Made by a program: the position numbers and the translations under genes. This document shows positions 1-8,879 of a stretch of 64,000 nt of DNA, piece by piece (within the stretch, counting starts at the first letter, position 1; each line of letters begins with the position of its first letter). A model generated the notes under the pieces. The model saw only the letters and a program-made list of their open reading frames with translations. It was not told the DNA's origin and did not search any database. The DNA lies in NCBI RefSeq assembly GCF_000963885.1, contig NZ_BALE01000021.1, forward strand, positions 1 through 64,000. Direction: 5' to 3'. This DNA is from Tanticharoenia sakaeratensis NBRC 103193. GTDB taxonomy: Bacteria > Pseudomonadota > Alphaproteobacteria > Acetobacterales > Acetobacteraceae.

Positions 1-239
1 CCTCGCTCATGCTCCCAGCCCTGTCATCATGCCCTCTGGTCTCCAGCGCGCGGGGCGTCGCTGCGGGATCGTCTGTTCTGGCAACCATGCCCTGCATCGT
101 CCTGTCATGCGCTGATACCGGCCTTGGTGACCGGAATGTCTCATGTTAATGTGACACAAGTATCAATACCATCGTTATTGTATGTTAGAGTCAGATCGGA
201 AACAGGTTCTGAAACCTGATATGTGGAAGGTCGTGGGCC
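1..239. promoter_or_regulatory. Upstream region of the first kinase operon
   Basis: No gene is supported inside this stretch. A CAT at 8-10, read on the minus strand, could be the start of a divergent gene lying outside the window; only three codons would be visible, so this is a guess. The segment around 142-185 is AT-richer than its surroundings and contains a CATGTT half-site at 144-149 like the one in the eryD palindrome, plus a weak CAATA/TATTG inverted repeat. It is the likely promoter region of the downstream kinase gene. Confidence 0.35.
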
Positions 240-1826
240 ATGGCGCGGGACAGCATCCTCGGCATCGATTGCGGGTCCAGTACAACGAAGGCGGCCGTTT
301 TTTCGCTCGACGGGCGCATCCTCGGCATTGGTCGCGCAAAGATCACGCAGCATATGGACCGTCCGCACCATGTCGAGCGCGATCCGATCGAGATGTGGCG
401 CGCCGTCGCAGGCACGATCCGTACGGCGCTTGAACAGGCAGGGCTGGATGGAACCGCGATTGCATCGGTCGGGGTGACAGCGCATGGCGACGGCGTCTTC
501 GTGCTGGATCGCACAGGGCACCCGCTTGGGCGCGGCATCATGTCTCTCGACAGTCGCGCGCACGCATTGCATGCCGGATGGGCCGCAGATGGCGTGCTCG
601 ACCAACTCGTGCCGATCGCCGGACAGCCGCCCTATGTCTATTCCGCCAGCACGCTGCTCGCATGGATGCGCGAAAACGAGCCGGATCGATATCATGCGAT
701 CGGCACCGTGTTTTTCGCAAAGGACTGGATACGTCTGTGTCTGACGGGCGCCATTGCCACGGACCTGACGGAGGCCAGCACGGCCTTCACGGATCTCCAC
801 ACCCAGACCTACAGCCCTCAGATCCTGAAGCGGCTCGGACTGGCCGCCATCGGCAGCGCCCTGCCGGAAATCGTGTTGTCCTGCGATCGTGCAGGGCTGG
901 TCACGGCGGCCGCGGCCGCTGCGACAGGTCTGCTCGCCGGAACGCCGGTGTCAGCCGGGCTGCATGATGTCACGGCAGCGGCCGTCGGGCTCGGTTATAC
1001 CCGACCAGGAGACATGTCCATCACGGCCGGGACGTTCTCGATCAACGAGGTCTTTCGCGCGGCACCTGTGACGGGAGAGGGCTGGGCCTGTCGCGCGGGC
1101 ATGCATCGGGGCCTGTGGAACTGCATGTCGATCTCGCCTGCGTCGAGCAGCAATCTGGAGTGGCTGGCAAAAATCCTTCTGCCGGATCACGACAACGCGG
1201 CGATGATCCTGACCCGCGAGGCCCGTGACCTGTTCGACAGCGCGCCGGGCAGTCGCCATGCGCCGCTTTTTCACCCTTATCTGTTTGGATCGCCGCATGC
1301 GGAGCCCGCGAGCGCTTCGTTCTTCGGAGTGGAATCCTGGCATGGGCGCGCCGATCTCGTGCGCGCGGTGCTGGAAGGAGCGGCCTTCAATCATCGCGCG
1401 CATGTCGAGGCACTGCGGCGCAGCGGCCCCGTCGCGCGTATCGGCATATCCGGCGGTGGCACGGGAGAACCCGCCATTGCCCAGCTTTTCGCCGATGTCC
1501 TGGGTGCTGACGTCGAGGTCTCGTCGGTGCGGGAGGCGGGCGCACTGGGCGCGGCATTGACGGGCGCAGTATCGATCGGGCTTTTTCCAGATCTCGAAAA
1601 AGCGGTGGACGCCCAGGTAGTTGTGCGACAGGCATACCATCCGCGCCCGGATTATGTTGCGGCCTACGACACAGCCTATGGTCGCTATGATGCGCTTGTG
1701 TCCGCGATGCGCCCGTTCTGGTCCGGCCTGTATGGAGAAAATACAGCAGCCGGGCCAGGCGGCGGGTTGTCTGCGGGCATTGTCATGGATACGGCTTCTT
1801 CGGCGACAGGAACTGCGGCGTCATGA
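240..1826 (+). CDS. FGGY-family carbohydrate kinase, paralogue of EryA
   Basis: 528 aa, a normal length for an FGGY sugar/polyol kinase, which would phosphorylate a polyol or ketose with ATP in the cytoplasm. The N-terminal phosphate-binding motif GIDCGSSTTK lies near residues 8-17, and the C-terminal half has the ISGGGTGEPAIAQL and REAGALGAAL motifs of the FGGY_C domain. The segment AAAAATGLLAGTPVS is shared with the second kinase of the locus, so the two are paralogues, but overall identity looks moderate. Its stop overlaps the ATG of the next gene (ATGA), indicating translational coupling to the FAD dehydrogenase. The erythritol locus context suggests a polyol substrate (another tetritol or a pentitol); LyxK-like activity is an alternative. 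Substrate unproven. Confidence 0.85.
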   Translation: MARDSILGIDCGSSTTKAAVFSLDGRILGIGRAKITQHMDRPHHVERDPIEMWRAVAGTIRTALEQAGLDGTAIASVGVTAHGDGVFVLDRTGHPLGRGIMSLDSRAHALHAGWAADGVLDQLVPIAGQPPYVYSASTLLAWMRENEPDRYHAIGTVFFAKDWIRLCLTGAIATDLTEASTAFTDLHTQTYSPQILKRLGLAAIGSALPEIVLSCDRAGLVTAAAAAATGLLAGTPVSAGLHDVTAAAVGLGYTRPGDMSITAGTFSINEVFRAAPVTGEGWACRAGMHRGLWNCMSISPASSSNLEWLAKILLPDHDNAAMILTREARDLFDSAPGSRHAPLFHPYLFGSPHAEPASASFFGVESWHGRADLVRAVLEGAAFNHRAHVEALRRSGPVARIGISGGGTGEPAIAQLFADVLGADVEVSSVREAGALGAALTGAVSIGLFPDLEKAVDAQVVVRQAYHPRPDYVAAYDTAYGRYDALVSAMRPFWSGLYGENTAAGPGGGLSAGIVMDTASSATGTAAS

Positions 1827-3511
1827 AGCCCGGGCAGATCGAAGCGTTCGACGTTGTCATTATCGGTGCCGGCATCAACGGATGCGGGTTGTTTCGCGAA
1901 TTGGCGCTCCAGGGCATTCGCGTTTTGCTGATCGAACGGGAAGATTTCTGTGCCGGTGCGTCCTGTGCGCCGTCGCGGCTGATTCACGGCGGCATAAAAT
2001 ATCTCGAGACCGGGGAGTTTCGCCTGGTCGCGCAGTCGACGCTCGAGCGCAATCTCCTGCTGCGCAATGCGCCGCATACGGTAACCCCGCTTCCGACGAC
2101 ATTGCCGATCCGCTCGTGGACCGGCGGCATTGTGCCGTCGCTTCGGCGTTTTCTGCGGCTCGGCGGCAAGATGGCCGATCGTGGCGTGATAGTGATCGAA
2201 CTCGGTCTGCTGATTTACGACATTCTTGGTCGTCGCGCGCGCGTCATGCCGCGTCACACCCTGACATGGGGACGCAGGGTCCGACGACGCTGGCCGCACA
2301 TGGCACGCAATGTAATCGCGACAGGCCGATATTACGATGCGGCTATTGCCCGGCCCGAGCGACTGGGTTTCGAATGTGTGCAGGACGGTCTGGCGGCAAA
2401 TGATACATGCGAGGCCTGGACCTACGTCGACCTTCAGGGTTTTTCGGGCGGCCGTCTCGTGGTCCGGGATCGGTTCACGGGCAGCGAGCGCGTGATTGCG
2501 GCCCCGGTGATTGTGAATGCAGGCGGCGCGTGGATCGACCGGATCAACGCGACACTGGGCCTTGCGACGCATTATATCGGCGGCACGAAGGGTTCGCATC
2601 TGGTGCTCGACCATCCTGTGCTCCTGCGCGAACTGAATGGCGAGATGGTGTATTTCGGCACGCCGGATGGCCGCATCTGTCTTGCGTACCCGTTTCTTGG
2701 CCACGTGCTGGTGGGATCGACCGATATCAGGATCGACGACCCGGACGCGGCGATCTGCACCGATGAGGAAGAAGCCTATATGCTGCGCATGTTAGGCGAT
2801 TTGTTTCCGGCGTTCGCGTTCGGCCCGCAGGATGTCATCTACCGCTACGCCGGGGTGCGGCCGTTGCCGGCGAGCAGTGCAGGGGATCCGGGCGCCATCA
2901 GCCGGGACCATCTGATCCATGAAGACCACCTGGGTCATACCACCGTGTTGTCTCTTGTCGGCGGCAAATGGACGACCTTTCGTGGCCTGGCGGAAGAGGT
3001 GGCAGATCAGGTTCTCTCGAAATTGCAACGCGCGCGACGTGTCTCCACCCGCACGCTCGCGATCGGCGGCGGTCGCAATTTTCCCAAGGCCAAGGCACGC
3101 GCAGCCTATCTCGCATCGCTTGCGGAAACACATGGCCTGTCACAAGAGCGCTGCGCCTCGCTTCTGGATCGATATGGAACGCAGGCCGAGGCAGTGGCCG
3201 CATTCTGCAGCGCGGCACCGGATACCGCCTTGTCCTCGCTTCAGGATTATACGCGGCGGGAACTCGATTTTATCGCCCGACATGAGCATGTCCGCTGCCT
3301 GTCGGATGTTCTCTTCCGTCGCACCACCGTAGCACTTGAAGGACGCCTGAGCCCTGACGTGACACGAGAGATCGCACACATTATCGGCCCGTCGCTCGGC
3401 TGGGATCCGATCGAGAGTGCACGGCAGGTGCGCAACACCTGGCATGACGCGAACCATCATCACGGCGTAGCAGGAACGCTCCAGCCGTCGCCCGAGACCG
3501 TTGCGTCCTGA
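1823..3511 (+). CDS. GlpD/EryB-like FAD-dependent polyol-phosphate dehydrogenase
   Basis: 562 aa, about 60 longer than the EryB-like protein downstream. The FAD-binding Rossmann motif GAGINGCG is at about residues 15-22, followed by SRLIHGGIKYLE, typical of aerobic glycerol-3-phosphate dehydrogenases; VNAGGAWID and the GGKWTTFR motif near residue 385 close the FAD domain. An unusual basic segment (RRARVMPRHTLTWGRR) lies about residues 137-152. The start overlaps the kinase stop by four bases, so kinase and dehydrogenase probably act in sequence: phosphorylation, then membrane-associated oxidation to a keto-phosphate feeding electrons to quinone. The substrate is inferred to be a polyol phosphate; it could be a true GlpD, though its pairing with a non-GlpK kinase argues otherwise. 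Confidence 0.85.
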   Translation: MKPGQIEAFDVVIIGAGINGCGLFRELALQGIRVLLIEREDFCAGASCAPSRLIHGGIKYLETGEFRLVAQSTLERNLLLRNAPHTVTPLPTTLPIRSWTGGIVPSLRRFLRLGGKMADRGVIVIELGLLIYDILGRRARVMPRHTLTWGRRVRRRWPHMARNVIATGRYYDAAIARPERLGFECVQDGLAANDTCEAWTYVDLQGFSGGRLVVRDRFTGSERVIAAPVIVNAGGAWIDRINATLGLATHYIGGTKGSHLVLDHPVLLRELNGEMVYFGTPDGRICLAYPFLGHVLVGSTDIRIDDPDAAICTDEEEAYMLRMLGDLFPAFAFGPQDVIYRYAGVRPLPASSAGDPGAISRDHLIHEDHLGHTTVLSLVGGKWTTFRGLAEEVADQVLSKLQRARRVSTRTLAIGGGRNFPKAKARAAYLASLAETHGLSQERCASLLDRYGTQAEAVAAFCSAAPDTALSSLQDYTRRELDFIARHEHVRCLSDVLFRRTTVALEGRLSPDVTREIAHIIGPSLGWDPIESARQVRNTWHDANHHHGVAGTLQPSPETVAS

Positions 3512-3556
3512 TCGCCCGATATATCGACATATAATGACAAACATAACACGCAAATG

Positions 3557-3580
3557 AGAACATGGTGTCTTTCATGTTCT
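3557..3580. promoter_or_regulatory. Palindromic candidate EryD operator
   Basis: AGAACATG at 3557-3564 and CATGTTCT at 3573-3580 form a perfect 8-bp inverted repeat with an 8-bp spacer, in the 141-bp gap upstream of the SorC-type regulator. SorC regulators bind palindromes near their own promoter, so autoregulation by EryD is a reasonable inference. Confidence 0.5.
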
Positions 3581-3652
3581 GTTGACCACATGTCTGCCCG
3601 TGAAATAAATTACGCCCAGTGAAATTACATACAGAAGGCGTGCCGGCGGTTC

Positions 3653-4612
3653 ATGGCTCCTGCAGTTTCCTCTCGCGGCAGCGAAGACAGTGCGGCAATC
3701 CGGGCCGCATGGCTTCACTACATCGCCGGCCTGACGCAGGCGGAAGTGGCCGTCCGCCTTGGCGTGCCAAACGTCAAGGCGCATCGCATGATCGCACGCG
3801 CTGCGCAGAATGGCGCGGTCAAGGTCACGATCGTAGGTGACGTCGTCGAATGCGCAGCGCTCGAGAATGCATTATGCGCGCGCTTCGACCTGGCTTCCTG
3901 CGAAGTCGTGCCGGACCTCCACGAACTGGACGTGCCGTTGATGGCCCTCGGCGCAGCGGGCGCTGCGTTTCTGGAGCGTGAAATCGAGCTTTCGTCGCGT
4001 GGGGTCATCGGGATCGGAAACGGCCGCACGCTGGCTGCATCGGTCTCGGGCATGGCACCCCTGGCCGGAAGTGGCGTGCGGTTCGTGTCTCTGCTCGGCG
4101 GTCTCACGCGGAACTACGCCGCCAATCCATTCGACGTCATGCACCGGCTCGCCGAAAAAACCGAGGCTGAGTCCTATGCGATGCCGGCACCGTTCTTTGC
4201 GAACAAGCCGGAGGACCGCGCGGTCATCCTCGCCCAGCCGGGTGTTCAGGAGGTGCGCGCGCTTGCGGAAAATGCAGATCTGATGATCGTCGGCATCGGC
4301 GCGGTCTACGAGGGCGCCCACCTCGTCACATCACGGATCGTATCGCCCGAGGACATGGAAGAAGTCGTGGCGCGGGGCGGGGTCGGAGAGATGCTCGGCC
4401 ATTTTTTCGATGCCCGCGGCAAGCCGGTGGAGACTTCGCTCACGGGCCGGGTTCTGTCCCTTCCCCTGAATGCCCTGAGGGGGCGACGCATTGTCGCCAT
4501 AGCGGGCGGATCCGACAAGGTTGAGGCCGTTCAGGCAGTTTTGCGGAGCGGCCTTCTTGCCGGGCTGATCATCGACGAAAAAACAGCGGAATTACTGATC
4601 GGGAAACCCTGA
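3653..4612 (+). CDS. eryD: SorC-family transcriptional regulator EryD
   Basis: 319 aa. The N-terminus carries a helix-turn-helix (GLTQAEVAVRLGVPNVKAHR, about residues 26-45) and the rest is a SorC sugar-phosphate-binding domain with the characteristic GIGNGRTL segment near residue 121. In Brucella and rhizobia EryD represses the erythritol operon and is relieved by erythritol or an intermediate; the same role is inferred here from its position directly before eryABC. In Brucella the gene follows eryC, whereas here it precedes eryA. The ATG at 3653 has only a weak upstream GGCGG. A palindrome lies about 75 bp upstream and a hairpin overlaps its stop codon. Confidence 0.88.
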   Translation: MAPAVSSRGSEDSAAIRAAWLHYIAGLTQAEVAVRLGVPNVKAHRMIARAAQNGAVKVTIVGDVVECAALENALCARFDLASCEVVPDLHELDVPLMALGAAGAAFLEREIELSSRGVIGIGNGRTLAASVSGMAPLAGSGVRFVSLLGGLTRNYAANPFDVMHRLAEKTEAESYAMPAPFFANKPEDRAVILAQPGVQEVRALAENADLMIVGIGAVYEGAHLVTSRIVSPEDMEEVVARGGVGEMLGHFFDARGKPVETSLTGRVLSLPLNALRGRRIVAIAGGSDKVEAVQAVLRSGLLAGLIIDEKTAELLIGKP

Positions 4613-4631
4613 CGCCCTGATGGAGGGCGTC
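4611..4631 (+). terminator. Hairpin at the eryD stop codon
   Basis: GACGCCCT (4611-4618) and AGGGCGTC (4624-4631) form a perfect 8-bp stem with a 5-nt loop, starting inside the eryD stop codon. No U-tract follows, so it may be a weak or Rho-assisted terminator, an attenuator, or an mRNA-processing element separating eryD from eryABC expression. Confidence 0.4.
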
Positions 4632-4702
4632 CTGAGGGGAGGGCGTAAAATGGCCGGACTACATCTGGATCACACGCAGTCTTCCGGTAAGGAACTCGGC
4701 AG

Positions 4703-6304
4703 ATGAGTGCTGCGGGTCCTGATCTCCTGATCGGAATTGATGCGGGAACATCCGTCATCAAGGCCATCGCCTATACATTCACAGGGCAGCAGATTGCCTG
4801 TGCCGCGATACCGAACCGCTACGAAACGGGGCCGGAGGGCATGGCGATCCAGTCACTTTCGCGCACCTGGGAGGACTGCGCCGGAACATTGCGTCTGCTG
4901 GGCGAAAAAGTCGAAAACCTGGCCAGACGTTGTGCCGCCGTAGCGGTGACCGGACAGGGCGACGGCACGTGGCTGGTCGGAGCCGGGAATGCCCCGGTGG
5001 GGCCTGCATGGCTGTGGCTGGACGCCCGGGCCGCGTCCACCGTCCAGCAGCTGCGCGCACACGGCAGCGATCGCGCCCGGTTCGAAGCCACAGGGACCGG
5101 GCTTGCAGCGTGCCAGCAGGGCGCGCAACTCGCGCACATGGCCGCAACCGCGCCGGAAGCCCTGCATAAGGCCGAAGTCGCCCTGCACTGCAAGGACTGG
5201 CTTTATCTCAATCTCACCGACCTGCGTCGCACGGACCCGTCCGAAGCGAGTTTTACGTTCGGAGATTTTCGCACGCGTGCCTATCGTGGAGACGTCATCG
5301 ATGCCCTTGGGCTGACGGCCTGGCGGCATCTTCTGCCGGAGATCGTCGACGGCACACGAACGACCGATCCTCTGTCTGCGTCCGCCGCAGCCGCGACGGG
5401 ATTGCTGGCCGGGACGCCCGTTTCGCTCGGCTTCGTCGATATCGTCTCGACCGCTCTCGGTGCCGGGATTTATACGAGAGGAGTTCATGCCGCCTGTTCG
5501 ATCATCGGATCGACCGGCATGCACATGCGCGCCATGCCGGCCGATGCGGTCCATCTGGACCAGGATCGGACCGGCTATGTCATCCCGTTACCCGTGCCCG
5601 GGATGGTGGCGCGAATCCAGTCCAACATGGCCGCGACCCTGAACATCGACTGGCTTCTGCATTTCGCGAGCGATCTGGTTTCCTACCTCGATCCGGATGT
5701 GACCAAGGCCGATCTGGTCCCGCATATCAATGAGTGGCTGCTGGCCGGCAAACCCGGCCAGCTGATCTATCATCCCTATATCTCGAAAGCAGGCGAACGC
5801 GGCCCGTTCGTCAATCCTGCGGCACGCGCTTCTATCATCGGCCTGTCCGACGAACATCGCTTCGCGGATATCGTGCGCGCCGTGGTTGAAGGCCTGGGGA
5901 TGGCGGCACGTGACTGCTACGAGGCGATGGGGCCCGTTCCGCGTGAAATCCGATTGACCGGGGGCGCCGTGCGTTCACGGGCGCTCAGATCCATTCTGTC
6001 GGCGACGCTTGGCGCACCGGTGCGCGTATCCGATCGTGAGGAAGCCGGCGCCGCAGGTGCTGCAATGGTCGCTGCCGTCGCAATCGGCGCATATGCGTCC
6101 ATGGATGACTGTCTGGACGACTGGGTTATGCCGCGCCTCGGCGCGGTCGAATTGCCCGATGCCGCCATGTCGACGCTCTATGCGCGCGGATTTCACGCCT
6201 ATCAGGGTGCACGACACGGGCTCGAGCCGATCTGGGACATGATGGCGCCCGCGGGACTGAGTTCCAGTCATGTTTTTCCCGAAAACGAGAAGAGGCTGGC
6301 ATGA
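4703..6304 (+). CDS. eryA: Erythritol kinase
   Basis: 533 aa FGGY kinase closely matching what I know of Brucella EryA: N-terminal GIDAGTSVIK (about 11-20), then VTGQGDGTWLVG, LHCKDWLYL, TDPSEASFTFGDFRTR and the C-terminal RLTGGAVRSRALR and REEAGAAGAAM motifs. It would phosphorylate erythritol with ATP in the cytoplasm, the first committed step. A GGAA at about 4689 precedes the ATG at 4703. Its stop overlaps the eryB ATG (ATGA). The product is the substrate of EryB. Assignment rests on motif recall and operon context. Confidence 0.92.
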   Translation: MSAAGPDLLIGIDAGTSVIKAIAYTFTGQQIACAAIPNRYETGPEGMAIQSLSRTWEDCAGTLRLLGEKVENLARRCAAVAVTGQGDGTWLVGAGNAPVGPAWLWLDARAASTVQQLRAHGSDRARFEATGTGLAACQQGAQLAHMAATAPEALHKAEVALHCKDWLYLNLTDLRRTDPSEASFTFGDFRTRAYRGDVIDALGLTAWRHLLPEIVDGTRTTDPLSASAAAATGLLAGTPVSLGFVDIVSTALGAGIYTRGVHAACSIIGSTGMHMRAMPADAVHLDQDRTGYVIPLPVPGMVARIQSNMAATLNIDWLLHFASDLVSYLDPDVTKADLVPHINEWLLAGKPGQLIYHPYISKAGERGPFVNPAARASIIGLSDEHRFADIVRAVVEGLGMAARDCYEAMGPVPREIRLTGGAVRSRALRSILSATLGAPVRVSDREEAGAAGAAMVAAVAIGAYASMDDCLDDWVMPRLGAVELPDAAMSTLYARGFHAYQGARHGLEPIWDMMAPAGLSSSHVFPENEKRLA

Positions 6305-7806
6305 GCGACGTGATTGATGTCTTCGTCGTCGGCGGTGGCGTGAACGGTTGCGGAATCGCACGGGATGCGGCGGGTCGCGGGCTCTCGGTCATGCTGTGTG
6401 AGAAAGACGATCTTGCGCAAGGAACGTCCTCGCGGTCGGGAAAGCTTGTGCATGGCGGCCTGCGTTATCTCGAATATTACGAGTTTCGTCTGGTACGCGA
6501 GGCGCTGATCGAACGCGAAGTTCTTCTGGCAAATGCACCGCACATCATCTGGCCCATGCGCTTCGTCCTGCCGCACAGCCCGGAGGACCGACCGGCATGG
6601 CTCATTCGCCTGGGGCTTTTTCTGTATGATCACCTTGGTGGACGCAAGCGCCTGCCCGGCACGCGAACGCTCGATCTCGCCCATGATCCGGAAGGCGAGC
6701 CGATCGAACATCGCTTTTCGAGAGGATTTGAATATTCCGATTGCTGGGTCGATGATGCTCGGCTCGTCGTGCTCAACGCACTGGACGCGGCGGAGCGCGG
6801 TGCGGAGGTGCTGACCCACACGCAGATGACAGCCGCACGACGCCGCGGCGATCTGTGGGAAATCGAAATTGCCGATTTGCGCAACGGCGTCCGGCGCACG
6901 GTCATGGCGCGCGCCCTGGTGAATGCGGGTGGCCCGTGGGTGCGCGACATCATAGGCCGCGTCGAGGGTGGTACGTCGCCGCGCAATGTGCGCCTAGTCA
7001 AGGGTAGCCATATCATCACGCCGAAATTCTGGGATGGGCCGCAGGCATATCTTGTGCAGAACCATGACAAGCGGGTGATCTTTATCAATCCCTATGAGGG
7101 AGGCCGCGCTCTGATTGGAACGACCGATACCCCCTATCAAGGTCGGCCGGAGGACGTCGAGGTCGATGAAGCCGAGATCAGATATCTGATCGATGCGGTA
7201 AACCGGTATTTCAAACGCAAGCTGCACAGATCCGACGTGCAGCATACCTTTTCGGGCGTTCGTCCTCTCTATGACGACGGAAAAGGCAATCCTTCCGCCG
7301 TGACGCGGGATTACGTGCTCGACCTTGAGACGGTTGGCGGACTGCCTCTGATCAACGTGTTCGGCGGGAAAATCACGACGTTCAGGAAGCTGGCGGAGCA
7401 TGCGGTCCAGAAATTGAGGCCAACATTTCCGGGGATGGGGCCGGACTGGACCGGGCGAGGAATCCTGCCGGGCGGCGATATCGCGAACGGAGACGTTTCC
7501 GCGTTCACCGACGGTCTGTTGCAGGAGTTTCCGTGGCTTACGCGGGATTTGGCCGCTCACTATGCACGGACCTATGGCACGCGCACGCGGCGTCTGATTG
7601 ACGTTGCCAACAGCCTTGCAGGCCTTGGCTATCACTTCGGGGCGCTGCTGTATGAGGCCGAAGTCCGTTATCTGATCGCGCACGAATGGGTCGAGAGCAT
7701 GGATGACGTGCTCAGTCGACGCACCAAACAGGGACTCGACATGTCCGCCGCCGAAAAAGCGGTTCTTGCCCAATGGTTCGAGCATCAGGTGCAGCACGCG
7801 GCCTGA
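6301..7806 (+). CDS. eryB: Erythritol-phosphate dehydrogenase (GlpD family)
   Basis: 501 aa, normal for the GlpD/EryB family. FAD-binding GGGVNGCG is at residues 11-18, followed by TSSRSGKLVHGGLRYLE; later NAGGPWV, LIGTTDTPY, FSGVRPLYDD and the FGGKITTFRKLAEH motif. EryB oxidises D-erythritol phosphate to the keto-phosphate, passing electrons to the respiratory chain. It overlaps eryA by four bases and is followed 28 bp later by eryC, so the three are one operon. Compared with the 1823-3511 paralogue it lacks the basic insertion after the FAD domain and looks like the canonical member of the pair. Confidence 0.92.
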   Translation: MSDVIDVFVVGGGVNGCGIARDAAGRGLSVMLCEKDDLAQGTSSRSGKLVHGGLRYLEYYEFRLVREALIEREVLLANAPHIIWPMRFVLPHSPEDRPAWLIRLGLFLYDHLGGRKRLPGTRTLDLAHDPEGEPIEHRFSRGFEYSDCWVDDARLVVLNALDAAERGAEVLTHTQMTAARRRGDLWEIEIADLRNGVRRTVMARALVNAGGPWVRDIIGRVEGGTSPRNVRLVKGSHIITPKFWDGPQAYLVQNHDKRVIFINPYEGGRALIGTTDTPYQGRPEDVEVDEAEIRYLIDAVNRYFKRKLHRSDVQHTFSGVRPLYDDGKGNPSAVTRDYVLDLETVGGLPLINVFGGKITTFRKLAEHAVQKLRPTFPGMGPDWTGRGILPGGDIANGDVSAFTDGLLQEFPWLTRDLAAHYARTYGTRTRRLIDVANSLAGLGYHFGALLYEAEVRYLIAHEWVESMDDVLSRRTKQGLDMSAAEKAVLAQWFEHQVQHAA

Positions 7807-7834
7807 CCACGGCTGCATTTTTCAGGACCGTACG

Positions 7835-8764
7835 ATGACTCTGACGCTGTCGATCAACACCAATCCGCTCGTCAATCGTTTCGCCGACCCGCACGATCTC
7901 ATGACGACGATTTCGCGCGACATCCGTGTGCGCGACGTGCAACTGACACATGAATTCATCAATCCCGCATGGCCCGCGGAGACGATCCGGAAAATTACGC
8001 GCCAGATGCAGCAAGCACAGGCGCATACCGGAGTTCGTGTCACGTCGGGCATGACGGGCCCGTCGGGACGGCTCAATCACTTTGGCGCTCCCGACGTGGA
8101 TGTCCGCCGGTATTATGTAGGATGGTTCAAGAGATTCTCCGATACCATAGCCGATCTCGGAGGCGCGTCTGTCGGAACCCAGTTCGCAATCTTCACGTAT
8201 CACGACTATGACGCGCCGGACCAACGCAAGACCATGCTGCAGCAGACGGTCGACTGCTGGGCCGAAGTCGCCGATGCTGCCAAGTCTTCCGGTCTTCAAT
8301 ACCTGATGTGGGAGCCCATGTCCGTGGGGCGGGAGTTCGGCGAGACGATCGATGCGACGCTTGCCTTGCAGGAGTTGATCGACGCGGCAGGGTTTTCGAT
8401 CCCGCTGAAGATGATGGTCGACATCGATCATGGTGATGTCGAAAGCGCCAATCCGGACGACTACGATCCCTATGCCTGGGCACGCATGGCACCGAGGTAT
8501 TCGCCCATCATCCACATCAAGCAATCCCTGATGGAAAAGGGCGGTCATCGACCCTTTACCGCCGAATTCAATGCTCGCGGACGAATTGAGCCCGAGCGAC
8601 TGATCGCGGCGCTGCAGGACGGCGGAGCAACCGACAACGAAATCTGCCTTGAACTTTCCTTTCGGGAACGCGAACCGACGGATCGTCAGGTCGTGCCGCA
8701 TCTGGCGGAGTCTGTCGCGTTCTGGGCAGCGCATATCGATACCGGGAGAGCTGATCTCCGATAA
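7835..8764 (+). CDS. eryC: EryC, erythrulose-phosphate epimerase of the TIM-barrel isomerase family
   Basis: 309 aa. The start chosen is ATG 7835, preceded by AGGA with good spacing, and begins MTLTLSINTNPLVNRF, the hallmark of EryC proteins. Metal-binding TIM-barrel residues are visible as WEPMSVGREFGE, DIDHGD, IHIKQSL and CLELSF. Brucella EryC was once thought a dehydrogenase but belongs to the xylose-isomerase-like barrel and epimerises the keto-tetrose phosphate made by EryB; the same is inferred here. It follows eryB closely, and its end is followed by a 115-bp gap that may hold the promoter of the isomerase/transport block. Confidence 0.88.
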   Translation: MTLTLSINTNPLVNRFADPHDLMTTISRDIRVRDVQLTHEFINPAWPAETIRKITRQMQQAQAHTGVRVTSGMTGPSGRLNHFGAPDVDVRRYYVGWFKRFSDTIADLGGASVGTQFAIFTYHDYDAPDQRKTMLQQTVDCWAEVADAAKSSGLQYLMWEPMSVGREFGETIDATLALQELIDAAGFSIPLKMMVDIDHGDVESANPDDYDPYAWARMAPRYSPIIHIKQSLMEKGGHRPFTAEFNARGRIEPERLIAALQDGGATDNEICLELSFREREPTDRQVVPHLAESVAFWAAHIDTGRADLR

Positions 8765-8879
8765 ACAGCACGACTTCTTGATGGTGGCCCGGCGGCCTTT
8801 TGTTTCTGTGGCTTTTTCTGGTGTGTTATAAATAACTAAATCAGTGCTACAGATAACGAACAAGGTGATATAAATTCTC

